NCBI RefSeq assembly: GCF_021083305.1
Contig: NZ_JAJFAY010000014.1
Span: forward strand, 1 to 63,046
Length of the DNA: 63,046 bases
Direction of reading: 5' to 3'
Source of the DNA: Haladaptatus sp. DYF46
GTDB lineage: Archaea > Halobacteriota > Halobacteria > Halobacteriales > Haladaptataceae
A program made the position numbers and the translations under genes. Of this stretch, positions 28,290 through 38,124 are shown piece after piece (position 1 is the stretch's first letter; the number at the start of each line of letters is the position of its first letter). The notes below the pieces were generated by a model. The model was not told the origin of the DNA. It searched no databases and was given only the letters and a program-made list of their open reading frames with translations.

Positions 28290-30026
28290 GTGAATCGCCT
28301 CTCGTCGAAAACGGCCCTCTATCTCTCCATCGCGCTTTCCTTTGTTTCAATATTGATTGGTTTCGGTCTCAGCCACGGTTCTCGACTGTATCCGTGGATG
28401 GGTGTTATTTTGCTTCCGATGTTGCTGTTAATACTTCTTCCCCTTCCGTTCTACTCCCGGGATGGCTACTTGGTCACCTGTTTCATCGTCATCGTCGTTC
28501 TCGCCATCATCTTTCGCGTCTACGTGTATCGGTACCCCGCGAGTATGATCGGCCTCGACCCTGACGGATACGCCTATTGGGTGCAAGGAGTGATGGAAAC
28601 CGGTAGCATCGCTGCTGTCCGAGACAGCTTCTATTTGAGGGCACCGATATTCGAGGTTTTTCCTGCAATTATCGGCCTCATTGCGGGTGTCAACGCCCCA
28701 ACAGCGATTGTCGTGTATCCCGCGCTGACCGGTCTGATATTCCCGCTCACCGCCTTTCTCATCGTCAGAAGGCTAACCACGGATGCGTGGTCCAAAGTCG
28801 CGGTGGTGGCGGCGGCCATCGCCGGATTCTGTAAAGTCTCGACCATTCTCTCGTACCAACCGATCGCTCAAACGTTCGGGGTGTTACAGTGGTGTATCAT
28901 TCTCGTCCTGTTGTTGGGATACATCCAGACGCGCGATTCGAGGCGGATCGTTCCCATTATGTTACTCTTTATAGCCGCAATCTTCACACATAAGCTTCCA
29001 CCGACGTTGATCGTCGCTCTTTCGGTCGTCTTCGGCGGTATGATCGTTGCCGTCAACGGCTTGGAAAAATTGGATTGGGCCATTCCGAACTACAAAAAAG
29101 GAATTTCGACCTCCCGGGTGGTTTTTACTGTGTCGTTGCTCTCCCTCATTCTCTATATTCAGTACTTTCACGTCGGGGGATTGGGAATCCGGATGATCAA
29201 TCGGATCGTTTTCCTCTTCCAGCCCGGTTCCGAATCCGCGTTGTACACCCCTTCCCCTTCGTATAGTAACGCAGTACAAATACAGACGACCGTTACCAGT
29301 CTCCTTCTTCGACGTGGCCATGGTTTCGTTCTCCTTCCGTTGGGTGGGATTTCCGGATTGATCCTCGTCGTCGCCAATAGACGGGACGAAACGGTATTTG
29401 CCTTCGCTGCCGTTTCAGTCGCCTCGTTGTTCATCCTCGCCAGTCTCGTTGATCCCTCCATTGGTGGCGTCGGTCGAAGTCTGTACGTGGCCGAACCGGT
29501 GTTGGCCGCACTCGTTTCGATTGGCTTCCTGCGATTGCTGCCATCGCTTTTCGGCTCGGGTCGAGCAAGGACGTTGTTATTTTCCGTCGGAGCGCTCCTC
29601 GTCGGCTTTATCATCGTCGCTCAAATCGTATCAGTGACCGTTGCTCTGCCCGATCGACCCACCGATTATCGAACGTATCTAAACAACGATGAGCTGGCCG
29701 GGAAGCGGTTCGCGAACGAGCACGTGACGGGTGATATCGCCACCGATTCGTACTACGCATCGGAGGGGACGATACGGTCGATATCCCGCCACGAAAAACA
29801 CGAGTATCAACACTTCAAACTGCAATTCCTCTTCAACTCGAACATGTCGGCGTTGGAGAGCAGGTATCTATTGATTAGGCCAAACGTGTACCTGTATCGT
29901 TCTTCGAACGGGATATACAGGATAACATGGGATATGAATCAAAAGCTGTCGGGTAGGTACAATACAGTTTACACCAACGGGAATTCTGTGCTGTTCGACC
30001 GTGGAGAGAAACAGATAGTCTCTTGA
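28290..30026 (+). CDS. Large polytopic membrane protein, GT-C-like, unknown donor
   Basis: 578 residues from GTG 28290; the frame is open from ATG 28143, but the first 49 codons encode a basic, non-halophilic stretch, and an AT-rich TATA-like run at about 28250-28263 lies at the right distance for a leaderless transcript at 28290. At least 11 TM helices, with an early outer-loop acidic motif IGLDPDGYAYWVQG (about residues 88-101) like the DxD-type loop of GT-C enzymes, and a ~110-residue extracytoplasmic C-terminus. Probably a glycan-modifying transferase on the outer face. Confidence 0.7.
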   Translation: MNRLSSKTALYLSIALSFVSILIGFGLSHGSRLYPWMGVILLPMLLLILLPLPFYSRDGYLVTCFIVIVVLAIIFRVYVYRYPASMIGLDPDGYAYWVQGVMETGSIAAVRDSFYLRAPIFEVFPAIIGLIAGVNAPTAIVVYPALTGLIFPLTAFLIVRRLTTDAWSKVAVVAAAIAGFCKVSTILSYQPIAQTFGVLQWCIILVLLLGYIQTRDSRRIVPIMLLFIAAIFTHKLPPTLIVALSVVFGGMIVAVNGLEKLDWAIPNYKKGISTSRVVFTVSLLSLILYIQYFHVGGLGIRMINRIVFLFQPGSESALYTPSPSYSNAVQIQTTVTSLLLRRGHGFVLLPLGGISGLILVVANRRDETVFAFAAVSVASLFILASLVDPSIGGVGRSLYVAEPVLAALVSIGFLRLLPSLFGSGRARTLLFSVGALLVGFIIVAQIVSVTVALPDRPTDYRTYLNNDELAGKRFANEHVTGDIATDSYYASEGTIRSISRHEKHEYQHFKLQFLFNSNMSALESRYLLIRPNVYLYRSSNGIYRITWDMNQKLSGRYNTVYTNGNSVLFDRGEKQIVS

Positions 30027-30146
30027 ACTGATCTCCCGAAATCACGGTGTTATCTACTAATGGTGGACATTTATGAATGTTGGAATATTCACTAGGAAGT
30101 AAAATACTGCAGTAAAGCTCTTATTAACGGAAGTTGACGTGGAATT

Positions 30147-31133
30147 ATGAGATTACTCGTTACCGGTGGTGCCGGATTCATCGGCGGTCATCTCGCCGAG
30201 AACTTCGCTCGGGAAGGACACGACGTCACCGTCCTCGACAATCTCGAACCGTACTACGACCGCAGACTCAAGGAACACAACATCGATGTCGGTCGTACGG
30301 CGGCGAGCGAAAGCGACGGTAGCTACGAATTCGTCGAAGGGAACGTTACCGATACGAGCCTTCTCGACGAACTCCTCACCGACACCGACATCGTGTACCA
30401 CCAAGCCGCACAGGCTGGCGTCCGGACGAGCGTCGACCATCCGAAAAAGGTGAACGAGTACAACGTCGTTGGAACGGTCAACGTCCTCGATGCTGCTCGC
30501 AAAGCGGACGTCGACCGTGTCGTCCACGCTTCGTCCTCGTCCGTCTACGGCAAGCCCGAGTACCTCCCCTACGACGAAGAGCATCCCAACGAGCCGGTTT
30601 CACCCTACGGTGCCTCGAAAGTCGCGGCCGAACAGTACGTTCGCGTCTACAACGAGATTTACGGCCTTCCGACCGTTTCGCTTCGCTACTTCACCGTCTA
30701 CGGCCCGAGAATGCGTCCCAACATGGCCATCTCGAACTTCGTTTCGCGGTGTCTCCGTGGAAAGCCCCCCGTCGTGTACGGGGACGGAACCCAGACGCGT
30801 GACTTCACCTACGTGGCCGATATCGCTCGCGTGAACGAGACACTGCTCTCCACCTCCGAGGCGGACGGCGAGACGCTGAACATCGGTTCCACGGATACCA
30901 TCGACGTTCTAACGCTCGCCGAGACGGTCCGCGATACCATCGACCCGTCCTTGGATATCCAGTTCACCGACCGGCGGGAGGGCGACGCGGAACACACCCA
31001 CGCGGACGTTTCGAAGGCACAACGGCTGCTCGATTACGCGCCGACCCGTTCCATTCGTGAAGGCGTCGACGAGTTCATCGATTGGTATCGGGAGAATCGC
31101 GACTGGTACGAACCGCTCGTGGTGAACTCCTGA
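30147..31133 (+). CDS. NAD-dependent epimerase/dehydratase, UDP-glucose 4-epimerase-like
   Basis: 328 residues. Extended SDR: NAD-binding GGAGFIG (about residues 7-13), acidic residue after strand 2 (VLDN), catalytic SSSSVYG then YGASKVAAEQ (Tyr-x3-Lys, about 150-154), and RYFTVYGPRMRPNMA (about 175-189) with the substrate loop. Would interconvert UDP-hexoses or hexuronates for the glycan cluster. Single gene, converging with a GT4 gene; AT-rich sequence upstream (30040-30146) contains TATA-like runs. Confidence 0.9.
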   Translation: MRLLVTGGAGFIGGHLAENFAREGHDVTVLDNLEPYYDRRLKEHNIDVGRTAASESDGSYEFVEGNVTDTSLLDELLTDTDIVYHQAAQAGVRTSVDHPKKVNEYNVVGTVNVLDAARKADVDRVVHASSSSVYGKPEYLPYDEEHPNEPVSPYGASKVAAEQYVRVYNEIYGLPTVSLRYFTVYGPRMRPNMAISNFVSRCLRGKPPVVYGDGTQTRDFTYVADIARVNETLLSTSEADGETLNIGSTDTIDVLTLAETVRDTIDPSLDIQFTDRREGDAEHTHADVSKAQRLLDYAPTRSIREGVDEFIDWYRENRDWYEPLVVNS

Positions 31134-31198
31134 TTCTGGAGGCCGAGAAACGAACTGTTCGCTTAATGAGCGACGCGCGGACGAGACTTCTCGGTCGA

Positions 31199-32392
31199 TC
31201 AGTGGTGTTTGTAGTACTCCCTTTCGGCTTCGATAGCGACGTTCTCCCACGAATATCGGTTCGCTTCCACTTGATTTCGTTCCCCCATTGCTCGTCGCCG
31301 GGCCGGATCAGCAGCAAGCAAGGTGGAAAGCGCGTCAGCGAACTCCTCACTCGTGGTTGCGTCGGCGAAGACGCCACCCTCTTCGGGGACGAGTTCGTGA
31401 AGGATGGGGAGGTCGTTGACAACGACGGGACAGTTCGCCGCCATCGCTTCGAGGACCGCGATTCCGAATCCCTCCTGCCGGGATGGAAGGACGAATATCT
31501 CCGCTCCGTTGAGGAGTTCCACCTTCCGGCGTTCGGAGACGAATCCCAAAAAGTCGATCTGGTCGCGTAGGTCACGCTCTTCGACCATTCGTTCCAACCG
31601 TTCCCGCTCGGTTCCGGTTCCCGCGATTGCGAGCCGTATATTCGGTTTCTCCCGTGCCAGGACCGACATCGCTTCGACGAGTAAATCGATACCCTTGCGT
31701 CGTTCCAATCGGGAGACGACCACCAATTCGTAGGTCGATTCGCCGACGCCGTCGATCCGCTCGAACGGCGTCAAATCGATGCCGTTCGGGACGACGTATA
31801 TCGGGGTTTCGACGCCGTACTGGCGCAGTCGTTCTTTGGTGAGTTCCCGCGGTACCACGACGGCGTCGTACATCCCGATACGGAGGAGGTTTTGAACGGC
31901 GAGTTGAATGACCCCAATGAAGAGCGGGTACTTCTTCAACGCCGTTCGGTCGTGATATTCGTGGACGACGGCGACTGCGGGGAGCGAAAAAATTCGGGCT
32001 ACGGGTGCCGCCAAACTCGGATGCGGCGTGAAGTTGTCGATTAGCACGTCGAAATCGTCGCGATACACCAACGAGAGAATCGGGACGAGCGAGATGAACG
32101 GAAAGAGCATCCGTGACAGATAAAAGTACACCGTGGGAAATCCGGCCATCATATCCGGGAGACACTTCACTGTCTGTATCGTCACGCCGTCTACCCGGCG
32201 CTGAGAGGGGTACTCTGGGTCGGTTCGGCTGACGAGCATGTGTGTCCTGTGGCCCCTATCCGCTAGCTTCTTTGCCTCTTCGAGTATTCGAAGGTCACCA
32301 CCACCCCCCGATTCCGGGTCGGTGTTGTTGACGTACAGGAACGATAGGGGTTGCTCCGAGGAGCGTGGTGGCGTCTCTGACTGTTCTGACAT
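31199..32392 (-). CDS. Glycosyltransferase family 4
   Basis: 397 residues. Donor-domain motifs PNGIDLTPFERI (about residues 203-214), VVSRLERRKGIDLLVEAM (about 224-241), GTGTERERLERM, and LPSRQEGFGIAVLEAMAANCPVV (split around 303-325, E-x7-E) are intact. N-terminal acceptor domain has a Gly-rich loop SGGGGDLRI. Transcribed divergently from the sulfatase-like gene at 32.7 kb. Sugar specificity unknown. Confidence 0.9.
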   Translation of the reverse strand: MSEQSETPPRSSEQPLSFLYVNNTDPESGGGGDLRILEEAKKLADRGHRTHMLVSRTDPEYPSQRRVDGVTIQTVKCLPDMMAGFPTVYFYLSRMLFPFISLVPILSLVYRDDFDVLIDNFTPHPSLAAPVARIFSLPAVAVVHEYHDRTALKKYPLFIGVIQLAVQNLLRIGMYDAVVVPRELTKERLRQYGVETPIYVVPNGIDLTPFERIDGVGESTYELVVVSRLERRKGIDLLVEAMSVLAREKPNIRLAIAGTGTERERLERMVEERDLRDQIDFLGFVSERRKVELLNGAEIFVLPSRQEGFGIAVLEAMAANCPVVVNDLPILHELVPEEGGVFADATTSEEFADALSTLLAADPARRRAMGERNQVEANRYSWENVAIEAEREYYKHH

Positions 32393-32667
32393 GGGTTTGT
32401 TATCGGGGGAGTTCAGGGGGTACGACGATGAACGGATTCGTTCTTCGAGGACTCCGGAAGCGACCGAGGCGGTCCGTCGTTACGTCATTATTAGCGTTGA
32501 ATCCCTTCTTGAATGTATCGGTCCGCACACTATCTCATATCGTCTCGAAACACGAGAAAAGCCGTCGCAGACGACGCCGGTCGATTCCGGTGGACGCCCT
32601 CGGAATCGTTGTCCCATTCGTTAGTTTCATCAGTCGACGCCACGACGGATTATCCAACCCCGAAACA

Positions 32668-33975
32668 ATGACGAAAAATATTATCCTTCTCAGTATCGAC
32701 GCTCTCCGGGCGGACCATCTGTCCTGTTACGGGTACGATCGGGAGACGACCCCGAACATCGACGCGTTCGCTTCGAAGTCCCTGCGCTTCGAAAACGCGT
32801 ACTCGGCGAGTTCCCATACGCGCGAGGCCGTTCCGTCCCTTCTCACCGGCCGTCACCCGACGAACGCCATCGCGGAGGACTTCTCGCTCGACTCCGAGAC
32901 CATCGCTACGTCGCTCGCCGATACGCACGTCTCCGGGGCGTTTCATTCGAACCCGTACGTCTCCCGTGCCTACGGGTTCGATGCGGATTTCGACGAGTTT
33001 TACGACGATATGTATCTCGGGAACAGTCGACTGTTCGCGCTCGCCCAACGCGCACTCGACAAGTTCGTCTTCAATCGCGGGGAGTACCACGCGCGCGCCA
33101 AGGAAATCAACCGTCGTTCGCTCGATTGGGTCGATTCGCTCGACGAGGGTCCGTTCTTCCTCTGGAATCACTACATGGACGTCCACGGGCCGTACAATCC
33201 TCCCGACGACCCACCGTTCGAATCCTCGCAAATCTCGAAAGTGGAAGCCCAACGGCTCTACAGTCGGTTGGCGAAGGGCGAACCGTCGGAGAAGGACGTT
33301 CGATCGGCGAAGGACCTCTACGATGGAGAAATCAGGTACGCGGACGAGTGGATCGGCCGATTCCTCGACGAACTTCGGGAACGCGACCTGTTCGACGAGT
33401 CCTTGATCGTCCTCACCGCCGACCACGGCGACCTCTTCGGGGAACACGGTCGCTACGCGCATCCTCGATTCGTGTATCCCGAACTGACGCGCGTTCCGAT
33501 GGTCGTTTCGACGCCGGACGTCGCTCCGGGAGTTATCGACGATGCGGTGAGCACGCTCGACGTCCTCCCGACGATCTTGGATTTCCTCTCCGAGTCGAGC
33601 GAGGCGCTTCCCGGCGAATCACTGTTGTCTCCCGACGAATCCCGACGGAACGAGTTCGCGTTCAGTAGCGCGACCGGGGAAAACGAGCGGGAAGGGCTGC
33701 GACAGTTCGCCATCAACGGTGTTAGGCGCGGGTATCGAACCACCCGCGAGTTGGACTCCGGGGATATCGCCGCCGAAACCGCGATTCGCCTCCCGGATGG
33801 GGAGGCTGTCGATATCGAATCGCTTGCGGAAGCGGAGCGAGAGGCGTACGACTCGCTCAGACGGACGCTCTTGGAGCACAGCGACGAACAACTCGGAACT
33901 CGGTTTCGGGAGGAAGACGGCGCATCGACGGACGATGAGATCGAAAAACGACTCGAAGCACTCGGGTACAAGTGA
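32668..33975 (+). CDS. Sulfatase-like alkaline-phosphatase-superfamily enzyme
   Basis: 435 residues from ATG 32668; a longer frame from 32365 overlaps the divergent gene and looks non-coding. Motifs: ILLSIDALRADHLSCYGY (about residues 6-23), nucleophile region SSHTREAVPSLLTG (about 48-61; Thr or Ser, no CxPxR), HYMDVHGPYNPP (about 168-179), TADHGDLFGEHGRYAHP (about 250-266). C-terminus ends IEKRLEALGYK, similar to the other three members here. Next GT4 gene starts 4 bp after its stop, so the two are co-transcribed. Confidence 0.87.
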   Translation: MTKNIILLSIDALRADHLSCYGYDRETTPNIDAFASKSLRFENAYSASSHTREAVPSLLTGRHPTNAIAEDFSLDSETIATSLADTHVSGAFHSNPYVSRAYGFDADFDEFYDDMYLGNSRLFALAQRALDKFVFNRGEYHARAKEINRRSLDWVDSLDEGPFFLWNHYMDVHGPYNPPDDPPFESSQISKVEAQRLYSRLAKGEPSEKDVRSAKDLYDGEIRYADEWIGRFLDELRERDLFDESLIVLTADHGDLFGEHGRYAHPRFVYPELTRVPMVVSTPDVAPGVIDDAVSTLDVLPTILDFLSESSEALPGESLLSPDESRRNEFAFSSATGENEREGLRQFAINGVRRGYRTTRELDSGDIAAETAIRLPDGEAVDIESLAEAEREAYDSLRRTLLEHSDEQLGTRFREEDGASTDDEIEKRLEALGYK

Positions 33976-33979
33976 ACAG

Positions 33980-35110
33980 ATGCACATCGTAGTACTCGCC
34001 GAGGAGTTCTATCCGAAGATAAGCGGCGGCGCGCTCGTCAGATGGCACTTCTGTCGACGTGCCGCAGAGCAGGGACATGACGTTACGGTGTTCACTCCGA
34101 AACAGGACGGGACGCCCGCCAGTGAAACCGTCGACGGCGTAGAGATACGGCGGCCGCTCCCATCGAAACCGTCGGGGTATCCCAACTACGCTCCGGTTTC
34201 GATACTTACCCGCGTGCTGTACTCGATTCTTATGCTCCCGCTCGTGGCTCGATATCTGTACGCGAACGAAGCCAGTGCGGTACACTCCACCTCTCACGCG
34301 TTGTATTGGACCGGCACAGTACTCTCGAAACTGTTTCGTCTCCCCCACGTCACGTTCGTCGGGTACACCCCGTCGATGGACTCCTCGTTTACCGTTTCGC
34401 CGCGCTTCGTCTTGGAGCGAGTCAACTTCCGGTTCTGGATGGGCGACGTCGCGTTCTGTCGCTCGCCGGAAGTCAAGGGGATCCTCGAAGCGACGTCGTC
34501 CGCGTCGGCCGAAATCCTTCACGGTAACTTGCAGACCGAGCAGATAGAACGGGTCGTGGACGGACTGGACGCGAATCGAATCAGAAACCGACATGGCGTC
34601 GCACCGGATTCGAACCTCGTGGTCTTCGTGGGACGGCTGGTACCGATCAAGAACCCGACTGCAATCATCGACATCGCCAAGAAGCTTCCACCGGAGTACG
34701 AGGTCCTCGTCATCGGTGATGGTCCGGAGGAGCAGGCAGTGGCCAACAAAATACAGCTAGAGGATTTGGAGGCTCGCGTCGAACTCGTCGGCAGACTGCC
34801 GCACGACGAAACCCTCCGGACGATAGCCGCCGCGGATGCGCTGTTGCTCACCTCCGACGCGGAGGCCTATCCGACCGTCGTTTTCGAATCGCTCGCGGTG
34901 AACACCGAGGTGTTTACGACCCCGGTCGGAATACTACCCCACCTGTCCCATGACCGACTTCATACCGGCTCTTTGAACGACCTTCCTCGTATTATCGAGA
35001 AATCCGACTTGACGGTGACCACGGGCATCGACGAGCAGACGCTCGGACGATATTCGATGCGAGCGTATACGGACCGGTTGCTTACCGCGGCCAGCGATGC
35101 TATCGAATAA
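33980..35110 (+). CDS. Glycosyltransferase family 4
   Basis: 376 residues from ATG 33980, 4 bp after the sulfatase-like gene. N-terminus HIVVLAEEFYPKISGGALVR gives the Gly-rich acceptor loop; C-terminal domain shows VVFVGRLVPIKNPTAIIDIA, VIGDGPEEQ, and LLLTSDAEAYPTVVFESLAVN with the donor-site Glu pair. Operon pairing with an alkaline-phosphatase-superfamily enzyme suggests both act on the same glycan. Converges with the DUF2304-GT2 gene. Confidence 0.88.
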   Translation: MHIVVLAEEFYPKISGGALVRWHFCRRAAEQGHDVTVFTPKQDGTPASETVDGVEIRRPLPSKPSGYPNYAPVSILTRVLYSILMLPLVARYLYANEASAVHSTSHALYWTGTVLSKLFRLPHVTFVGYTPSMDSSFTVSPRFVLERVNFRFWMGDVAFCRSPEVKGILEATSSASAEILHGNLQTEQIERVVDGLDANRIRNRHGVAPDSNLVVFVGRLVPIKNPTAIIDIAKKLPPEYEVLVIGDGPEEQAVANKIQLEDLEARVELVGRLPHDETLRTIAAADALLLTSDAEAYPTVVFESLAVNTEVFTTPVGILPHLSHDRLHTGSLNDLPRIIEKSDLTVTTGIDEQTLGRYSMRAYTDRLLTAASDAIE

Positions 35111-35272
35111 TCGGCTCATCACTGATTTCGGAGCGTCTCGGATGGTCGTGTCTATCCGAGAGTAGCGGCGCCACTGTCGATAGCAGGTTCGTTCCGAAAA
35201 TCCGATTCGAACTCCGACCCGCGGCAGTGGTTTCGGAAGCAGATATCTATCGGTGGAGCGGGTCGAGTCGGC

Positions 35273-36307
35273 TCACCGAATCCATGTCGTGACTATCGTT
35301 CGAGTCAACCCGATTGCGTAGCCCAACTTTGGTTTTTTCGTTTTTCCCGCCTGTCGCTTTTCGACGGTGATCGGAATCTCCTCGATTCGAAGCCCGTTCT
35401 TTTTCGCTTCGATGATCAATTCGGGCGCGCTGAATCGCTCTTCAGTGAGCGTGAGCTGCTCGACTGCACACCCACGAATCGCACGGTATCCGTTCGTACA
35501 ATCCGTGATTTTGGCTTTCGTGAGGAGGTTGATTATCCACGTGAAACTGCTGATACCTATCCGACGGAGTGTACTGTTGTCCGAGTAATCGGTCCCCAAT
35601 TGCCGAGAGCCCATCACGTAGTCGGCCTCGTCGTTTATGATCGGGGTGACGAGTCGCTCTAGCTCTTCGGCTGGATGCTGTCCGTCACCGTCCATCGTGA
35701 CGACGATGTCGGCTCCGCGCTTCGAGGCGACTTCGAAGCCAGTTTTGAGCGCCCCTCCCTGTCCCTGGTTGAGGGGGTGTTCGATAACCGTCGTCCCATC
35801 AATATCTGCCCGCTTAGCGGTATTATCCGCCGACCCGTCGGAGACGACGATTCCTTCCACCTTGTACCCGCTGACCGATTCCGGAAGCGATTCGATCACT
35901 GGCCGAATGGTTTCCTCTTCGTTGTACGCCGGAATGACGATCGCGATCGTCTCGTGGCCACCATCTAATAGAACGGGGTCTGTGGGGGCTTGGTTGACGG
36001 AGAGACTACGGACGAGGTCACCTATCTCCTGTTTGTTTTCGCGATTCATCTTCACGACGTAGAAAAGAAACCCGACGAGTGCGATGTTCGTGATCAGCAT
36101 TATCGTAATGAAACGGTTTTCGATGTTCAACATCCCCCCGAGGACGTCGTACATGTCCGGCGAAATGACGATGGTGAAGATTCCGGTGGCTACGACCAGA
36201 CTGAGGGCCAACTCCGTTTTCACGAATTGGGTTCGATACCGCTCGAACCCCCACGTGAGGACGAGCACCGAGAGTATCACAAGAAGAATTGAAAGGTTAA
36301 TATTCAT
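35273..36307 (-). CDS. DUF2304 membrane domain fused to a GT2 (dolichyl-phosphate sugar synthase-like) domain
   Basis: 344 residues. Residues 1-~110 hold three TM helices plus a cytoplasmic linker, like stand-alone DUF2304 proteins that usually sit beside GT2 genes. From about residue 118 a GT-A domain follows: IVIPAYNEEETIRPV, SDGSADNT, LNQGQGGALKTGF and the DGDGQHP metal site (about 200-206). The GT2 domain resembles dolichol-phosphate mannose/glucose synthases, which load the first sugar on the polyprenyl carrier. The gene-pair fusion supports membrane recruitment by DUF2304. Confidence 0.85.
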   Translation of the reverse strand: MNINLSILLVILSVLVLTWGFERYRTQFVKTELALSLVVATGIFTIVISPDMYDVLGGMLNIENRFITIMLITNIALVGFLFYVVKMNRENKQEIGDLVRSLSVNQAPTDPVLLDGGHETIAIVIPAYNEEETIRPVIESLPESVSGYKVEGIVVSDGSADNTAKRADIDGTTVIEHPLNQGQGGALKTGFEVASKRGADIVVTMDGDGQHPAEELERLVTPIINDEADYVMGSRQLGTDYSDNSTLRRIGISSFTWIINLLTKAKITDCTNGYRAIRGCAVEQLTLTEERFSAPELIIEAKKNGLRIEEIPITVEKRQAGKTKKPKLGYAIGLTRTIVTTWIR

Positions 36308-36754
36308 TCATTTCCTCCAAACGAACACGTTTCGACCCTTCTGCCTTCCCCGTCTGCCAAATCATTCGATGGTTCTACAATACCCTCTCTAATAAGAAAT
36401 TTTGAATTTTTATGTTAACTCAGTTTAGATATGTAATTAACGGCCGACAATAAAATTCTTGCCAGCTGTAAGGAACGCTTTCCGCTCCAGTTTCCCCTCC
36501 ACCGGTATTTCCGAAAATTCTGGAGAGAATGGCTGTAGAGGGGGTTTTCTTTTCCAATGATGACATTGTATCGTTATCTGGGACGTCCTACTGAGTTGCT
36601 CTACCGTGGTCCGAGACTGAACTATGGAAATCTATTTACAATTGCTTAATGGGTAAAATCTAATTCACCGAACGGCTGAGAGTACTTCGTTCTGCTAGAA
36701 AACTCTGGCTGGTACTGTATCTCGTTTGTCGTTTGGTGTGAATCCTGACCCGTA
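36308..36754. other. AT-rich intergenic region without a recognised gene
   Basis: About 450 bp. Strongly AT-rich at 36390-36460, consistent with the promoter of the minus-strand DUF2304-GT2 gene. I see no RNA gene, repeat or convincing coding frame on either strand; the only ATG frames are under 30 codons. Confidence 0.5.
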
Positions 36755-36889
36755 CTACGCTGAAGGATTCGGTCGATCGGTCTCGATCGACGTACTGCAC
36801 TCTCTACAGATATCGTCCTGCCAACTCACAGTTTTGACGACAGGTTGTTCCTCCTCACACCGTGGACAATACAATCTTTCTTCTGCCAC
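36755..36889 (-). CDS. 44-residue zinc-ribbon microprotein
   Basis: GTG start at 36889, TAG at 36755-36757. The product has two Cys pairs, CPRC (residues 8-11) and CREC (28-31), sixteen residues apart, with a Trp-containing loop between them, the layout of a small treble-clef or zinc-ribbon domain common among haloarchaeal microproteins. An in-frame stop (TGA) lies 9 codons before the GTG and a TTTATATG box sits about 30 bp upstream of it, right for a leaderless transcript. Function unknown; such proteins often act as regulators or RNA/protein adaptors. Confidence 0.65.
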   Translation of the reverse strand: MAEERLYCPRCEEEQPVVKTVSWQDDICRECSTSIETDRPNPSA

Positions 36890-37286
36890 TTTAAGCGAGA
36901 GTCTCCACTCGACTCATATAAATCTTTCCATAGCAGTGGGATAATTCAATGCGCTACCCTTGTGTGCTCTCACTGCCACGAATCCATCCATTTTTATGTG
37001 TTTCGAACCAGTTATGGTCGTTTCCTCCCGTGAGTACGTCCGTGAGTGTCCATCTCTGTTTTGTGGAACTCCTGCTACAACGAATAAGTATCAATTCACT
37101 AGCCAAGAAATGAAGATTAGATATTCATCTAATTCGGGTGGCATTCTGGACTATCTGTCGGTGAGTTTCTCCCGTCCCTTTCGTTTCATTACCGCGTTAG
37201 TCCCTGTCTCCGTGTGGAATTTTAAGCAACCTCTCTTATAATATTCTCTACCAAAGAAACTTTAACCAAGAGATTGTCCAATCCGT
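36890..37286. other. Intergenic region between divergent small genes
   Basis: About 400 bp separating the zinc-ribbon microprotein (minus) and a lipoprotein gene (plus). It contains the TTTATATG promoter box of the microprotein near 36917-36926 and AT-rich runs before 37287. A 93-codon plus-strand frame from 36960 has Cys/Phe/Ser-rich, non-acidic composition and is probably not coding. Confidence 0.45.
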
Positions 37287-37928
37287 ATGAATCGTAGGGG
37301 TTTCATCGCGGCAATCGGCGTCAGCATCGGAAGCATCGCGGCGGGATGTTCTTCGTTGGAAAATTCCCCGCCCGAGAAGACCTCGGCTAACGAAACTACA
37401 ACCCAACAGAAGACGACTCACACGACAGAGCGAATGAGGGGAACTACTACCAAACGACTGGAGACCGCCTCGACAACCGAACGTACCGATTCGGCTACTA
37501 GAACTGGTGCGCAAATGCATGGAAAGAGGCTGACGCTCGGGGAAACAGCGACCTTCGAAAGCGGCCTCGAAGGGACAGTACGGAACTTCCGGTTCGAATC
37601 CGCGTACGAGACTGGTGGGACGAAACAGTCGACCGACCGGTCGTTTCTCTTCGTGGACTTTACCGTCACAAATCCTACGAGTTCACCCAAGAGAATTCCG
37701 TCGGGCATCTCGATTTATGCGACGGTAGACGGAAAACGATACGACCCGGTCGATTCCAAAGACGCTGTTCGAAGTTTGTACACGGTTCGATCACTCGAAG
37801 GCGGTGCGACACGGTCCGGAGCCCTCATATTCAAAGTTCCAAAGAATACGGCGCGGTCTGATGTAGTCGCGACTCTCGAATACTCCCGTTCCGACAGAGC
37901 GGTTGGCATCCGGTGGGCGAGTAAATAA
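37287..37928 (+). CDS. Tat-type lipoprotein with DUF4352-like domain
   Basis: 213 residues. RR at residues 3-4, short hydrophobic core and lipobox IAAGC (Cys about residue 20), so probably Tat-exported and lipid-anchored. A Thr/Ser/Glu-rich linker (about 21-75) precedes a beta-rich domain (LFVDFTVTNPTSSPKRIPSG, about 118-137) resembling DUF4352/TEF-type immunoglobulin-like extracellular domains. Stand-alone gene between two small membrane-associated genes. Role unknown; candidate surface or envelope protein. Confidence 0.75.
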   Translation: MNRRGFIAAIGVSIGSIAAGCSSLENSPPEKTSANETTTQQKTTHTTERMRGTTTKRLETASTTERTDSATRTGAQMHGKRLTLGETATFESGLEGTVRNFRFESAYETGGTKQSTDRSFLFVDFTVTNPTSSPKRIPSGISIYATVDGKRYDPVDSKDAVRSLYTVRSLEGGATRSGALIFKVPKNTARSDVVATLEYSRSDRAVGIRWASK

Positions 37929-38124
37929 GAGCGTAAATTCACGGCAGTTGATACCAGATGCGAAAATAAAACGAAACTCTCCGTAACCCGCTCAGTTCCA
38001 ACCGGGAACCTTCTCAACCGAACGATGAGATGGAAAAGTCCACTCGTCCATACCATAGCGTTTGGTCATCTTTCGCAACATCTCATCACCTCACGGTGGT
38101 CGCGTGAATAATGAAATCCAGTGG

